Shown: positions 36,500 through 46,794, numbered from the stretch's first letter. The stretch is DNA of 64,000 nucleotides from Nostoc sp. UHCC 0926 (GCF_028623165.1 NZ_CP117772.1:930001-994000); one strand, 5' to 3'. The notes: a model not told the origin generated them from the sequence alone. A program made the numbers and translations.

Positions 36500-37438
36500 T
36501 TATCTCATATCTTGCATTTGCTGATTGCTTGGACGCTCCAACTCCAAATCTTCCCAAGAAACTGGATCTTCTACAGGTTCCAGATGAGTTGTAACGTGGG
36601 TTGAAGGCAGCACCCGAAGAATAGCAAGCTCAATTGCCTCGCATAAATCATGCCCTTGTTGCACTGTCCAAGATCCAGGCACAAGAACATGAAAGGAAAC
36701 AAAGCCGCGGGTTCCAGCAGTGCGGGTTCGCAAGGCATGGAACTGAATGTCCTGATGTTTGTATTCGTTAAGGATGCTCTTGATTGCGTCAATTTCTTTT
36801 TTAGGCAAAGCTGCATCCAGTAAGGCGCTACCGGTTTCCCGCAGCAAACGAAATCCTGTCCAAGTAATATTTGCTGCTACTATCAGTGCGACAATTGGAT
36901 CAAGCACGAGAGCGCCTGTTACTTTGACGAGGAAGATTCCAACTATCACACCACCTGAAGTCACTACATCGGTAAACAAGTGGTGAGCATCAGCCCTCAG
37001 TGTAATAGAACGCAACCGTTGCCCTGCGCGTAGCAAGATAAAGGCAACAACGCCGTTGATTGCGGTTGCAAATAGGGAGAGTGCCAACCCCAATCCCAGC
37101 TGTGTTAATGGTTCTGGATGCAACAAGTGTCCCCAAGCTTCAACAGCAATGCTAATGGCTGCCACTACAATCAACGCACCTTCTGCACCACTGGAGAAGT
37201 ATTCGGCTTTAGAATGCCCAAAGGCGTGTTCGGTATCGGCTGGTTTCTCAGCATAGGTCAATGCCCATAGAGCGACCAATGCTGCCACGAGATTTACAAT
37301 TGACTCAATAGCATCTGAAAGCAAACCTACTGACCCGGTTAGCAGGTAAGCGCCAAACTTTAGAGCAATAGTGACGATTGCCGCTGCAATCGACAAGAAA
37401 GCGTAAGAGCGGGCTGATCGACTACTCATCTCGGTCAC
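36500..37438 (-). CDS. cation diffusion facilitator (CDF) family metal transporter
   Basis: 312 residues, six membrane segments then a cytoplasmic C-terminal domain (about 205-290, HALRTRTAGTRGFVSFHVLV) ending with an acidic tail. Metal-site motifs: SDAIESIVN in helix 2, and HHLFTDVVTS in helix 5 (H-x-x-x-D). HAFGHSKAEYFSS in the 2-3 loop is family-typical. CDF proteins export Zn, Fe, Mn or Co in exchange for protons; helix 2 has D-x-x-E rather than the usual H/D-x-x-x-D, so metal choice is open. Confidence 0.92.
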   Translation of the reverse strand: MTEMSSRSARSYAFLSIAAAIVTIALKFGAYLLTGSVGLLSDAIESIVNLVAALVALWALTYAEKPADTEHAFGHSKAEYFSSGAEGALIVVAAISIAVEAWGHLLHPEPLTQLGLGLALSLFATAINGVVAFILLRAGQRLRSITLRADAHHLFTDVVTSGGVIVGIFLVKVTGALVLDPIVALIVAANITWTGFRLLRETGSALLDAALPKKEIDAIKSILNEYKHQDIQFHALRTRTAGTRGFVSFHVLVPGSWTVQQGHDLCEAIELAILRVLPSTHVTTHLEPVEDPVSWEDLELERPSNQQMQDMR

Positions 37439-37614
37439 GAACCTAACTACAGTGATTCCGAGCTAACAGTACCAAATTTGACTTTAATCGTCATCAGCCC
37501 TGAGACTTCTACTGATTGGTAAAACAAACTACAGGATATCATTGCGATCGCCGAGGTGTGATTGAGCTTTCATCATTTCGGCGATGCCTACGGCTGGCTA
37601 CGCCTACGCAATAT

Positions 37615-39828
37615 CTACAGCAGCTTGTCTAATGTAATTGGCAAATCGCGGATGCGCTTACCTGTGGCATGATAGACAGCGTTAGCGATCGCCGCAGCAC
37701 TTCCAGTAATCCCAATTTCGCCAATTCCCTTGACACCAAGCGGGTTGATATGTGGATCGTGTTCATCGACAAACGACACCTGAATATCAGGAACGTCTGC
37801 ATTTACTGGCACATGATATTCAGCTAAATCATGGTTGACAACGTGTCCTCGGTTTTGGTCTATTACCGTGTGTTCCATCAGTGCCATACCGATACCATAG
37901 ATAATCCCACCGATGAGTTGACTGTTGGCTGTTTTAGCGTTGAGTATTCGTCCAACGCCAAAAGTTCCCACCCAGCGAGTTACTCTGACTTCGCCAGAAT
38001 CAGGATTAACGCGGACTTCGGCAAATTGCGATCCAAATGCGTGCATTGAGAACTTCTTTTGTTCCTCTCCGAGTTTGGCATCTGCACGCGCTTCAATCAT
38101 TTTCATTCCATGCCGGGCCAAAATTGCCTGATATGTTTCGGTTGCAGACGATTTATTTTTTAAGAAAAAGCTGCCATTTTCGGCAATCACATCCTCAGCG
38201 TTTGAACTATAAAGCGGCGATTTTTGATCGGCAAGTGCTAGTTGCAAAAGCTGATTGCGAGCTTGATTTCCCGCTAAATGCACGGACGAGCTGACACTGG
38301 CGGCAGTTTGCGAACCACCGGAAACGGGGGTTTCTGGCATCTTAGTATCGCCTAGTTCAAAGCGAACTTTCTCAACTGGTAAACCGAGCGCCTCAGCTGC
38401 AACTTGAGTCATTACAGTATAAGTTCCCGTGCCAATATCTTGCGAACCGCTCTGCACAACGGCTGTACCGTCTGCCATAATCTGAGCGATCGCTGATGCC
38501 GGAGAACGGTTGGTTGGATAAGTTGCTGTTGCCATACCCCAACCAATCAAATAATTGCCATCTCGCATTGAACGGGGCTTAGGATTGCGCTTTTGCCAGC
38601 CAAACTTTTCTGCTCCTAATCTGTAGCATTGGATGAGTGACTTGCTCGACCAAGGCAGGCCTTTACTGGGATCGACATCAGCATGGTTACGCAGACGCAG
38701 CTCTACTGGATCGATATTCAGCGCATAAGCCAGTTCGTCCATTGCCGATTCTAAGGCGAACGATCCTGAAGCTTCTCCTGGGGCCCGCATGAAAGTTGGT
38801 GTACCCTCATCCAGCTGCACAAGACGGTGGCTGGTTTCAATATTCGGGCAAGCATAAATCATCCGGGCGCTTTTACCAACAGGTTCGATAAATTCATCGA
38901 AAGTTGAAGTCTGCGAAGTCCCAGCATGTCGCAGAGCAGTCAATTTGCCCTCACGGGTTGCACCTAGAGAAACCTGTTGAATTGTCTCTGGTCGAAAGCC
39001 GACAGGCCCATACATCTGTATGCGACCCAGTACCAGTTTCACTGGGCGATTAACCTGTCGTGCTGCCATCGCCGCTAGAGGCACATGCGACCAAGCCGAC
39101 CCTTTGCAACCGAAGCCACCGCCAACAAAGTAAGACATAACGCGGACTTTCTCTGGCTCAATTCCTAATACCCCTGCAACTTTTTGTTGAGCCGAAAAGA
39201 TTCCCTGAGTTGCGTCATACAGCAGCAGTTGATCGCCTTGCCAAACTGCTGTTGTGGCATGAGGCTCCATCGGATTGTGATTTTCGATCGGTGTAGTATA
39301 GGTTTGCTCGACGCGGACAGCCGCAGCCGCTAGTCCCTGGTTGACATTGCCGTGAGCCGAATCGGGCGGCTCCTCTTTAGGGATTTTCCCCTTAGGCAAG
39401 TATGCCTTAGCGAGATTGTCCCGCATATTAATGGTTGGTTTCTCTTGGTCATAGCGAACTTGCACCAGCGAGGCAGCATACATAGCCCGTTCAAAGGTAT
39501 CGGCAACGACGACACCAATGTGCTGACCGCTATAAAGCACAACGTTATCTTGCAGCACTTGCAGCTGGCGACCACCGCCCTTTTCTCCCGAAGCTTTGGG
39601 CGCGTTGAGGTGAGTAATAACTGCTAATACACCTGGTACTTGCTCCGCCGCCTTTGTATCGATTTTGGCAATCTTACCTTTAGCGATCGTGCTTTGAATC
39701 GTCACACCATAAGTCATTTTTGCTACCGGAAACTCTGCCGAATAGCGGGCGCCGCCAGTTACCTTGAGATATCCATCAACTCTGTTTAGCGGTTTGCCGA
39801 TAACTGTATTTGTATCCCCTGTATTCAT
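37615..39828 (-). CDS. molybdenum-binding subunit of aldehyde-oxidase-type enzyme (PaoC/YagR-like)
   Basis: 737 residues, full length for the short periplasmic type. N-terminal hammerhead (NRVDGYLKVTGGARYSAEFP), Mo-cofactor domains with GGGFGCKGSAW, RAPGEASGSFALESAMDEL, and the catalytic Glu in GVKGIGEIGITGSAAAIANA near the end. It oxidises aldehydes or N-heterocycles and passes electrons to the FAD and Fe-S partners. Its ATG overlaps the stop of the FAD subunit gene (ATGA). Cofactor is likely molybdopterin cytosine dinucleotide, matching xdhC-mocA at 11.9-13.7 kb. Confidence 0.95.
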   Translation of the reverse strand: MNTGDTNTVIGKPLNRVDGYLKVTGGARYSAEFPVAKMTYGVTIQSTIAKGKIAKIDTKAAEQVPGVLAVITHLNAPKASGEKGGGRQLQVLQDNVVLYSGQHIGVVVADTFERAMYAASLVQVRYDQEKPTINMRDNLAKAYLPKGKIPKEEPPDSAHGNVNQGLAAAAVRVEQTYTTPIENHNPMEPHATTAVWQGDQLLLYDATQGIFSAQQKVAGVLGIEPEKVRVMSYFVGGGFGCKGSAWSHVPLAAMAARQVNRPVKLVLGRIQMYGPVGFRPETIQQVSLGATREGKLTALRHAGTSQTSTFDEFIEPVGKSARMIYACPNIETSHRLVQLDEGTPTFMRAPGEASGSFALESAMDELAYALNIDPVELRLRNHADVDPSKGLPWSSKSLIQCYRLGAEKFGWQKRNPKPRSMRDGNYLIGWGMATATYPTNRSPASAIAQIMADGTAVVQSGSQDIGTGTYTVMTQVAAEALGLPVEKVRFELGDTKMPETPVSGGSQTAASVSSSVHLAGNQARNQLLQLALADQKSPLYSSNAEDVIAENGSFFLKNKSSATETYQAILARHGMKMIEARADAKLGEEQKKFSMHAFGSQFAEVRVNPDSGEVRVTRWVGTFGVGRILNAKTANSQLIGGIIYGIGMALMEHTVIDQNRGHVVNHDLAEYHVPVNADVPDIQVSFVDEHDPHINPLGVKGIGEIGITGSAAAIANAVYHATGKRIRDLPITLDKLL

Positions 39829-40808
39829 GCCATTCCTCCCACGGTTGCCAGCGCCTTAACAATTGTGCGTTTAGCCAGTTCGACCTTAAACCCGTTGTAT
39901 TTTTGAGGTTTAGCTCCGGCGACAGCTGCGGACGCTGCTACTTGAAATGTTGCCTCGTTTGCAGGCTTGTTCAGAAGTGCTCTTTCAGCTTCGTAAGCAC
40001 GCCAGGGCTTTGTTCCTACCCCACCCAAGGCAATGCGTGCCGAGCGAATGATCCCATTTTGAATATCCAACGCTGCCGCCACTGATGCCATTGCAAAGGC
40101 ATAGGAGGCGCGATCGCGGACTTTCAAATAGTGCGATCGCTTCGCAAAGTTTGAAGCAGGCAAGTCAACGGCAACAATTAACTCCCCGTGTTGTAGAACT
40201 GTTTCCCGTTCGGGTGTATTGCCAGGTACGAGATGAAAATCTACGAGCGGAATACTGCGTTCTCCGTTGGGGCCGCGTGTTTGCACAACTGCATCTAGTG
40301 CGATCATTGCCACCGCCATATCGGAAGGATGAGTGGCAATACAGCGATCGCTTCCGCCAAGAATCGCGTGAATGCGGTTGTAACCTTCAATTGCTGCACA
40401 ACCTGAACCTGGAACACGCTTATTGCAGGGCATTGAAGTGTCGCGGAAGTAGTAGCAGCGGGTACGTTGTAACAAATTTCCGCCCACTGTTGCCATATTT
40501 CGCAGTTGTGGCGATGCCCCAGACAGCAACGCCTCTGACAGCACAGGATAACGCTCCTGAATCATCGCATTATAAGCAACATCACTATTGCGTGCCATTG
40601 CGCCAATTCGCACGCCGTTGCCCTGCATTTCTATCTTGGTTAGTGGTAGTGGGTTAATGTCAACCAACTCTCTTGGTGTCTGGACATTCAGCTTCATCAA
40701 ATCAATTAGGCTGGTACCACCGGCAAGATACGAGGCTTCACTATCTGGAGCCACCAACGCCACGGCATTTTCCGCTTGTCCTGCTTTTTTATAGTTAAAC
40801 GGCTGCAT
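39825..40808 (-). CDS. FAD-binding subunit with extra Fe-S loop (PaoB/YagS-like)
   Basis: 327 residues. FAD motifs YLAGGTSLIDLMKL and NMATVGGNLLQRTRCYYFRD. The Cys-containing loop between (CYYFRDTSMPCNKRVPGSGC) is the 4Fe-4S insertion typical of PaoB and absent from plain xanthine dehydrogenases. Start overlaps the 2Fe-2S gene end by 14 bases, stop overlaps the Mo-subunit start. Confidence 0.93.
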   Translation of the reverse strand: MQPFNYKKAGQAENAVALVAPDSEASYLAGGTSLIDLMKLNVQTPRELVDINPLPLTKIEMQGNGVRIGAMARNSDVAYNAMIQERYPVLSEALLSGASPQLRNMATVGGNLLQRTRCYYFRDTSMPCNKRVPGSGCAAIEGYNRIHAILGGSDRCIATHPSDMAVAMIALDAVVQTRGPNGERSIPLVDFHLVPGNTPERETVLQHGELIVAVDLPASNFAKRSHYLKVRDRASYAFAMASVAAALDIQNGIIRSARIALGGVGTKPWRAYEAERALLNKPANEATFQVAASAAVAGAKPQKYNGFKVELAKRTIVKALATVGGMA

Positions 40809-41418
40809 CTTTTTTTCCTTCTAAAACATCGCGAACAGCATTCACGATATTTGGATAAGCACCGCAACGGCAGATATTGCCGCTCATCAATTCACGAATG
40901 TCGCCATCTGACTTAGCATGTCCTTCGTTAACTAAACCCACTGCCGAACAAATTTGTCCCGGTGTGCAGTAGCCACACTGAAATGCATCGCGGACAATAA
41001 ACGCAGCTTGCATCGGGTGCAGATTATTTCCTTGCTCCAGCCCTTCAATGGTTGTAATTGCAGCGTCAGTGTGCATGATCGCAAATGTCAGGCACGAATT
41101 AATTCGCTGCCCATCAACTAGCACCGTGCAAGCACCACATTGACCGTGGTCACAACCTTTTTTACTACCAGTTAGTCCTATGTATTCCCGCAGTGCATCA
41201 AGTAAGGTAACACGTGGTTCAATCTGTAAATTGTGTGCTGTTCCGTTTACTTGCAGCGTCACCTTCATAGTTTCAGGTGTCGAAGTTTGCGGTATTGGAG
41301 TAGTTTTTTGGACTTGAGTTTGTCCTACAGCTTTCTCTACAAAATTATTGATCGTAGCCGCTACTGTGCTAACGATCATCAATTTACCAAAACCACGGCG
41401 TCTTAGCCGAAATTTCAT
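40795..41418 (-). CDS. 2Fe-2S subunit with Tat-type signal (PaoA/YagT-like)
   Basis: 207 residues. The leader LRRRGFGKLMIVSTVAATIN is twin-arginine-like, so the whole complex is probably exported folded to the periplasm. Plant-ferredoxin-type cluster CDHGQCGACTVLVDGQ...NSC and the C-terminal helical cluster CGYCTPGQICSA...GNICRCGAYPN are intact. First gene of a three-gene operon read right to left. Confidence 0.94.
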   Translation of the reverse strand: MKFRLRRRGFGKLMIVSTVAATINNFVEKAVGQTQVQKTTPIPQTSTPETMKVTLQVNGTAHNLQIEPRVTLLDALREYIGLTGSKKGCDHGQCGACTVLVDGQRINSCLTFAIMHTDAAITTIEGLEQGNNLHPMQAAFIVRDAFQCGYCTPGQICSAVGLVNEGHAKSDGDIRELMSGNICRCGAYPNIVNAVRDVLEGKKDAAV

Positions 41419-41827
41419 CTGTTTACTCCATTCTGTTTTTGTTGGTAATAATAGTTGGTAATTTTCTTGAATTCACTTTTTTATAAAAAGCACTCTTTCT
41501 TACAAGTATTTTCCTCAGTATGACATTATTAACAGAATACAATTTCATATTGTCATTGTCTCTCTATCAGAAGATTTATGCCATAAGTATTATCTAAAAT
41601 TATCACTCTATTTTGAAATATCCAATATTTTTATTCAATAGACAATTAAATTTTGTAGTAATTATTTAATTGATTCATTACTAATTTTTAATAATTTCTT
41701 GTTAAGATATCCTTTTTCTAAAATCTATATTTTTAAAGATTTTAAGAATATCTCTCTACACAGACTCGTTAACACTGCACTATGCGCTAAAACGCCTCAT
41801 ATTGTTCCAAAGGGAGAGGTCAAACAA

Positions 41828-41995
41828 TTTTGGATTTTGGATTTTGGATTTTGGATTAACCCCGACCACAAGGGTACGGAGCTTGAAGATTTTAGATTGA
41901 CGATTTTGAATTTATTCCGCCCACCAGGGGCGGGGCATGAACCGAAGTAATTCTTGGTTTTTTAATCTAAAATCTAAAATCTAAAATCTAAAATT
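41828..41995. repeat. heptanucleotide repeats in the 41.4-42.8 kb gap
   Basis: TTTTGGA/TGGATTT repeated about four times at 41828-41857 and ATCTAAA repeated about four times at 41964-41995, the short 7-base tandem type (STRR) of heterocystous cyanobacteria. The 1.3-kb gap also holds MITE copy 2 and a CTACGAGACGCTTTGCG repeat at about 42036, but no gene I can support. Confidence 0.8.
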
Positions 41996-42176
41996 CGTAG
42001 TCAACACCTGCCGTAGGATGCCCGTACCACTTATCTACGAGACGCTTTGCGAACGTGGAAGCAAGCTACACGTAGCGTCTCCTGTCTTGAGAAGGGCTGT
42101 AGGGAGAAGACTATGCTACTTGATCAGTTATACAGAATTTAATTCTGGCTTCTGACTTTTGAATTCTTTCTTGTTA

Positions 42177-42402
42177 TACCAATTCTCCCTAAACTTGCAC
42201 TTAATGATTATTCCTTCTTCCTTGGCGTATTTGGCGTACTTGGTGAACCAGCGCTCTCCGGCGGGTTTCCCGCCGTAGGCGACTGGTGTTAGCGCAGCGT
42301 TAGCGAGTCTTCTCCCAAAGGGAGACGCTTTAGCGCAACGAGCGTCACCCGAAGGGCGGTTCGTTTAATAAAAATTAAGTGCATCTTCATAGCGAATTGG
42401 TA
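42177..42402. mobile_element. MITE family 1, copy 2 (226 bp)
   Basis: Same ends and, as far as I can read, the same sequence and orientation as 35436-35661. Flanked by TTA at 42174-42176 and 42403-42405. So both copies duplicate 3 bases with a T-rich/A-rich target (TAA, TTA). Confidence 0.92.
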
Positions 42403-42767
42403 TTAAAACTGGATACCAGGGAAGGAAGACGTGAAAATACTGGCAAAAAGCCAATTTTGAATCATCAATACACAATTATAATCCGTATGCCAAAAGTCAT
42501 TGTATTCCAAGTGAGACGACTAGCTCATAGACTTAATTCTGGGTACAATATTGAGTTAAAAAACGTTATTAAATATAATGGTTTTAAAATTGGTAAATCA
42601 TCTTGATGATAAACTCTGCAAGTTCATTAAGTAACTTCACGCTGTCGAATAACAAGTACAAGTTTGTAACTTTTGCATGTTCTTTTCAGCCTAATATTTT
42701 TTGACTTGCGCCCCTACTATGGGATGTTTTTTTAACTGGAAGTCACTAAAATGTCTATCTAATATTG

Positions 42768-43085
42768 TCAAGTAGTTTCTTGATTTAATCTGTAATCTGA
42801 TATTTTTTCTATAAAACTCAAAATTTCTTCTTCAAACTTATTCAAATACGCGCGTTTAAACTCTCCTAAGTCCTTTAACACAGCATAGGCAGCTTCTTCA
42901 AAGCTTCTGTTGTCCCGTAGCCTGTTAATGCGATTGCTGGGCAGAATTTGTGTTTTATTGGTTGTCGAATTCTCGAAGACATTAGCCGCCGCAATCAAGT
43001 AATGTAACTTTTGCCGACTATGACCAAATCTATCACAACAATACTCTTTAAAGGTTTTGTGAGTAAAACGGTAGTGCGATCGCAA
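42768..43085 (-). pseudogene. internally deleted copy of the 6263-7180 gene family
   Basis: 105 residues. HYRFTHKTFKEYCCDRFGHS aligns with LYRSTHKTFEKYCKERFGYS; then after TQILPSN it jumps to RINRLRDNRSFEEAAYAVLK, which aligns with RISKLRDSRKLEAPAEAVLK about 100 residues later in the intact copy. The N-terminal 75 residues are also missing. The frame remains open, so a short product is possible but probably not functional. Confidence 0.78.
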
Positions 43086-43236
43086 AGCTTCATCAACGGA
43101 TTTATTGGACGCCGCCCGTTACGGAAATGATTACTTAAAATTGGTGTCATCTACTCATAGCGATCGGACAATAAGTTGCGCTCATTTTTCCATTGATGGA
43201 TGATAAGCAGTATCAGCAAATAAACTACCCTTAGAT

Positions 43237-44703
43237 ATGACACCTGCTACAAATTCTTCGAGCGAACCCCCAAAGCTGCAACGCAATACGCTGCAATTGC
43301 GCCATGCAGTCGTTATGGCAGTCGCTGCGATGTCTCCGGTGGGAGCCATCTTTTTTAATACCATTCCCCAAGCGGGACTTGTCGGTGCAGCGATGCCATT
43401 GTGCTACATCATTGGTTTTGGGGTGGCTCTGCTAGTTGCTGATCAAATTAGCATACTTGCAGCCGAGTTCCCAGCGAGTGGCTCGTTGTATACCTTTGTG
43501 ACTCAAGGATTAGGAGTACGCTGGGGCTTTCTCGCTGGCTGGTTGAGTTTAATTTCCTTTGGTGCGGCTATTGCCTTTGTCTTTCTAGTAATGAGTGCGA
43601 ATTTTCAAGAACTGTTGCTGCACTGGTTTGGCGTACACCTAAACTGGATATTATGGTATTGCTTGTTCGCTTTGATCGTCGGGGCAGTGTGTTATCGCGG
43701 CATTCGCTTCTCGCTGCAATTAGATCTGACACTATTGATGTTTGAACTCGGCGTTTGTCTATTGCTTGCGCTCATCGTGTTTATCCAAGCTGGCAAAACC
43801 GGACAATTGACACTATTACCCTTCACGCTGACGGGGCTACCACAGCATAGCAACCTGTTTGTGGGTGTGATTTTGTCCATCCTCAGTTTCGTCGGGTTTG
43901 AATCTGCAACTACGTTGGGTGAAGAAGTTCAAAACCCCCGAAAGTCAATTCCGAAAGCGACGGTGATCACCCTAGTTTTAGTCGGCGTGTTCTATGTGCT
44001 GATGTCATATGTGGCAACGCTGGGATATGGTATCCATAATATGGCAGCCTTTGCCCAAGATGCTGCCCCTTTCGATACGATCGCCCGTCACGTTTGGGGA
44101 AATGGGTTTGCCTTATTGATTGATTTTGCGGGAATTATGGCAGGATATGCCTGCGCCGTTGCCTTTCTCAATGGTGCTGCTCGGATTGTCTATGCCATCA
44201 GTCGAGAAGAACTGTTTCCCCGTTGGTTGGCGCACATTCATCCCACCTATCGGACACCGACAAATGCCATTTTCGGGTTGAGTGGCAGTTCTGCGTTTGT
44301 AGGGCTGGGGTTGGGAATGCTGTGGACACCGATTCAAGCCTTTGCCTTTCTGGGAACAGTCATAACGCTGGCTGCCCTAGCGATCTATGGATTGACTAGT
44401 TTAGCGTGTTTTCGATATTTTTCGACAAAACGCCGCACTCAGTTGCAGCAAAACTCTACAAATCGCTTTGGTTGGGTGCGTTATGTTCTGCTACCTTGGC
44501 TCTCGATAATCACGATTAGTAGTGTCCTAGTTGGCAACCTTTATCCCCCTCCACCAGCACCGCTTAACTTAGCACCAATTGTCGTCTTGATTTGGCTATT
44601 GCTGGGCATCGGAGTGTTAAAGTTGCTGCAAATTCACAAACCCGAAGCTATTCGTCACGCAGGTAGACTATTTGTCGTTGATGAAACTGAAACCCTCAGT
44701 TAG
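43237..44703 (+). CDS. APC-superfamily amino acid permease
   Basis: 488 residues, 12 hydrophobic segments. Opens with RHAVVMAVAAMSPVGAIFFN (helix 1 with the unwound substrate site) and has SFVGFESATTLGEEVQNPRK in helix 6, both typical. YAISREELFPRWLAHIHPTY follows helix 8. Transports an amino acid or amine with protons; substrate not predictable here. It converges on the vnf cluster from the left and is probably unrelated to it. Confidence 0.92.
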   Translation: MTPATNSSSEPPKLQRNTLQLRHAVVMAVAAMSPVGAIFFNTIPQAGLVGAAMPLCYIIGFGVALLVADQISILAAEFPASGSLYTFVTQGLGVRWGFLAGWLSLISFGAAIAFVFLVMSANFQELLLHWFGVHLNWILWYCLFALIVGAVCYRGIRFSLQLDLTLLMFELGVCLLLALIVFIQAGKTGQLTLLPFTLTGLPQHSNLFVGVILSILSFVGFESATTLGEEVQNPRKSIPKATVITLVLVGVFYVLMSYVATLGYGIHNMAAFAQDAAPFDTIARHVWGNGFALLIDFAGIMAGYACAVAFLNGAARIVYAISREELFPRWLAHIHPTYRTPTNAIFGLSGSSAFVGLGLGMLWTPIQAFAFLGTVITLAALAIYGLTSLACFRYFSTKRRTQLQQNSTNRFGWVRYVLLPWLSIITISSVLVGNLYPPPPAPLNLAPIVVLIWLLLGIGVLKLLQIHKPEAIRHAGRLFVVDETETLS

Positions 44704-44874
44704 AACAATGTAGTACAGCCCCTTAATAGGAAGTAGGGACTTAGCCGCATGAATCAACTTTTTGTCAGTGCGTAAGTCCTATATTTTTAACCTTTATCTG
44801 TTGGGGAAGACAGTAAGAGCAGATACTAGAAAAAAAAAGGCTTAACCCAAGCATATTGAGCTATATTTGTTTCT

Positions 44875-46218
44875 CTATGTCCAATTAATCTCTTTAGAAC
44901 GAAAAGCTCTATCCCAATCGTTAGCAATCACTTCCATGATATTGATCATGCCTTCATAGCCAAAATATGGCTTGTCAACATAAGTTTCTCTATTAGTGGG
45001 GCTAAATACATCAAAAGCAATTTTGATTCCCAATTCCTCTGCCATGTATTTTTCCCATGCCGAGCCAATCACAGCATCAACATCAAACTCTTCTAAGGTC
45101 TGTTTTACTTGATAGCCATCTGCCGAAAATATTACGCGGGAAGTAAGACCGAGGCTATGCAGTTCTCGCTCCAAAATTGAACGAGAATCAGGCATCGCCG
45201 AGCGAAATAATAAAACTTCTGGAATCATCTCCAATTCTTCAAAGAGCATTCTGACTAGTCCAATGCCAAGCGTCCCATCCGCAGATATGGCAATTCTACA
45301 GTTACGATATCGGGGAATAATCATCAATGCTCGTTTGCGAAGTATATCTACGACCATTTCTTCCCCTTGTTTGATAATTGGCTTCACTTTTTCATCTATC
45401 TTGAAATGTGCCGCCAATGCCTTCAACCACCGATTAGTGTTGTTTACACCTATTGGTAAAGGTATATCATCAAGGATTAAAGGGATGTCATGGGTCTGTT
45501 GCATTTTCCGAGCAAACTTATACCCAACATCATGACTGAGAACAATATTGGCGGTTGCTTCACCAGCTTGCTCTAGTTCTTCAAAAGAGGTATTATGAGA
45601 AAATACCGTCTGCACTTTAATTCTTAAAGACTTTAACGTCTGCGTTACCCAATGCAAATCAGCCCACCAAGTAGGATTCAGATTTGCCTGTGGTGCAATG
45701 ATATTTACAATCTTTGGCTTCCTGCCCCTTCTCTTGGTCTGCCTTTTTTTGATAAAAGGAAGTAAAGCCTCTAAACCCATCTCCAAGCCATCGTAAGCAT
45801 TGCCCCGAAACCCACCAGCCATTAAAGGAACGAGTTTGGCTTTGATATCTGGCTGAAGCTGGTTGCACAATCCCGCAATATCTTCACCAATGATGTCTGC
45901 CGCGCAAGTCCCAACGACAAACATCACCTTAGAATCAAAAGATTGATCCGCCTCTTTAATCATCCCTTTGAGTTTCTCAGACGCTCCCATCACAATGTCT
46001 GACTCAAAAAGGCGAGTACAACCTACTTTCCGCTTGGTGAAATCAACCTCATGAGCATCATACCCAGCTGCGACAGTGGACGCGCAACCCTGTGGAGACT
46101 GAATCACAATACTTACATCTTTAATACCAGCAACTGTAGTTGCAATACCTTCAAGGGCACAGCCAACTACTGGGTCTTTACTATGGTTACAATTATCAAA
46201 AGTCGTTTCAGCAGACAT
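44875..46218 (-). CDS. vnfN: VnfN, FeV-cofactor scaffold subunit
   Basis: 447 residues, NifN/NifK superfamily. ATG 46218 follows AGGAGG by four bases. Cys-containing motifs GCALEGIATTVAG, SPQGCAS and GTCAADIIGED sit where the scaffold holds its cluster; PYFGYEGMINIMEVIAND is the family's closing motif. Known role: with VnfE it receives the iron-sulfur precursor and matures the vanadium cofactor. Last gene of the visible vnf set, 576 bases from vnfE. NifN and VnfN look alike; the V assignment rests on the neighbours. Confidence 0.88.
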   Translation of the reverse strand: MSAETTFDNCNHSKDPVVGCALEGIATTVAGIKDVSIVIQSPQGCASTVAAGYDAHEVDFTKRKVGCTRLFESDIVMGASEKLKGMIKEADQSFDSKVMFVVGTCAADIIGEDIAGLCNQLQPDIKAKLVPLMAGGFRGNAYDGLEMGLEALLPFIKKRQTKRRGRKPKIVNIIAPQANLNPTWWADLHWVTQTLKSLRIKVQTVFSHNTSFEELEQAGEATANIVLSHDVGYKFARKMQQTHDIPLILDDIPLPIGVNNTNRWLKALAAHFKIDEKVKPIIKQGEEMVVDILRKRALMIIPRYRNCRIAISADGTLGIGLVRMLFEELEMIPEVLLFRSAMPDSRSILERELHSLGLTSRVIFSADGYQVKQTLEEFDVDAVIGSAWEKYMAEELGIKIAFDVFSPTNRETYVDKPYFGYEGMINIMEVIANDWDRAFRSKEINWT

Positions 46219-46289
46219 TTTTCCTCCTGTTTCTCTAAAGTTTGACTATGGTAAAGGCGTTTCACGCAATCTGTAGCGACTTCTGCTTT

Positions 46290-46565
46290 GGCGTTTCTAT
46301 GTTTCGTGCAGCCTGTAATAGCTTCCGTCTTCCTTGTAAGAGCTTCCGCCTCGACATTTCCGTGTTTCGCGCAGCCTGTAATAGCTTCCGTCTTCCTTGT
46401 AAGAGCTTCCGCCTCGACATTTCCGTGTTTTGCGCAGCCTGTAACAGCTTCTGCCAAGACGTTTCCGTATTTTGCGCAGCCTGTAACAGCTTCTGCCTTC
46501 CCTGTAGCAACTTCTGCCAAGACGTTTCCGTGTTTCGCGCAGCTTGTAACGGTTTCTGCCTTGAC
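46290..46565. repeat. 21-bp-period array D between vnfE and vnfN
   Basis: Units of 21 bases alternate in three types, AGCTTCCGTCTTCCTTGTAA-, AGCTTCCGCCTCGACATTTC- and GTGTTTCGCGCAGCCTGTAA-, first as 63-base triplets (46320, 46383), later as 42-base doublets. Minus-strand translations give heptads such as KLLQAAR NTEMSRR, but there is no conserved start, and the 5' part of that frame is translated interspersed repeat (46580-46740). I treat it as non-coding or as a low-complexity remnant. Confidence 0.78.
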
Positions 46566-46794
46566 ATTTTTGGCTTAAGCCTTGTCCGTATCAGTCTACG
46601 TAGGTTGGGGAGCCACTGCGTTGGGGAGGCTAGTGCGTTGGGCGGGTCTGCCGACTTGAAGCAAGTGGCGTTTGAGGAACAAAACCCAACATTTCCGAAG
46701 AGTTTGTTGGGTAACACTAAAGTTCTACCCAACCTACAATTTTCTGCGTGAGACAAATCCATACTTTATATTCAGCAAAGTCACATTTCATTTA

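Noticed and set aside
46167-46762. Four long frames on both strands between vnfE and vnfN
   Set aside because: All cross array D; their ends are translated interspersed repeats (for example SADPPNALASPTQWLPNL). Treated as repeat DNA.
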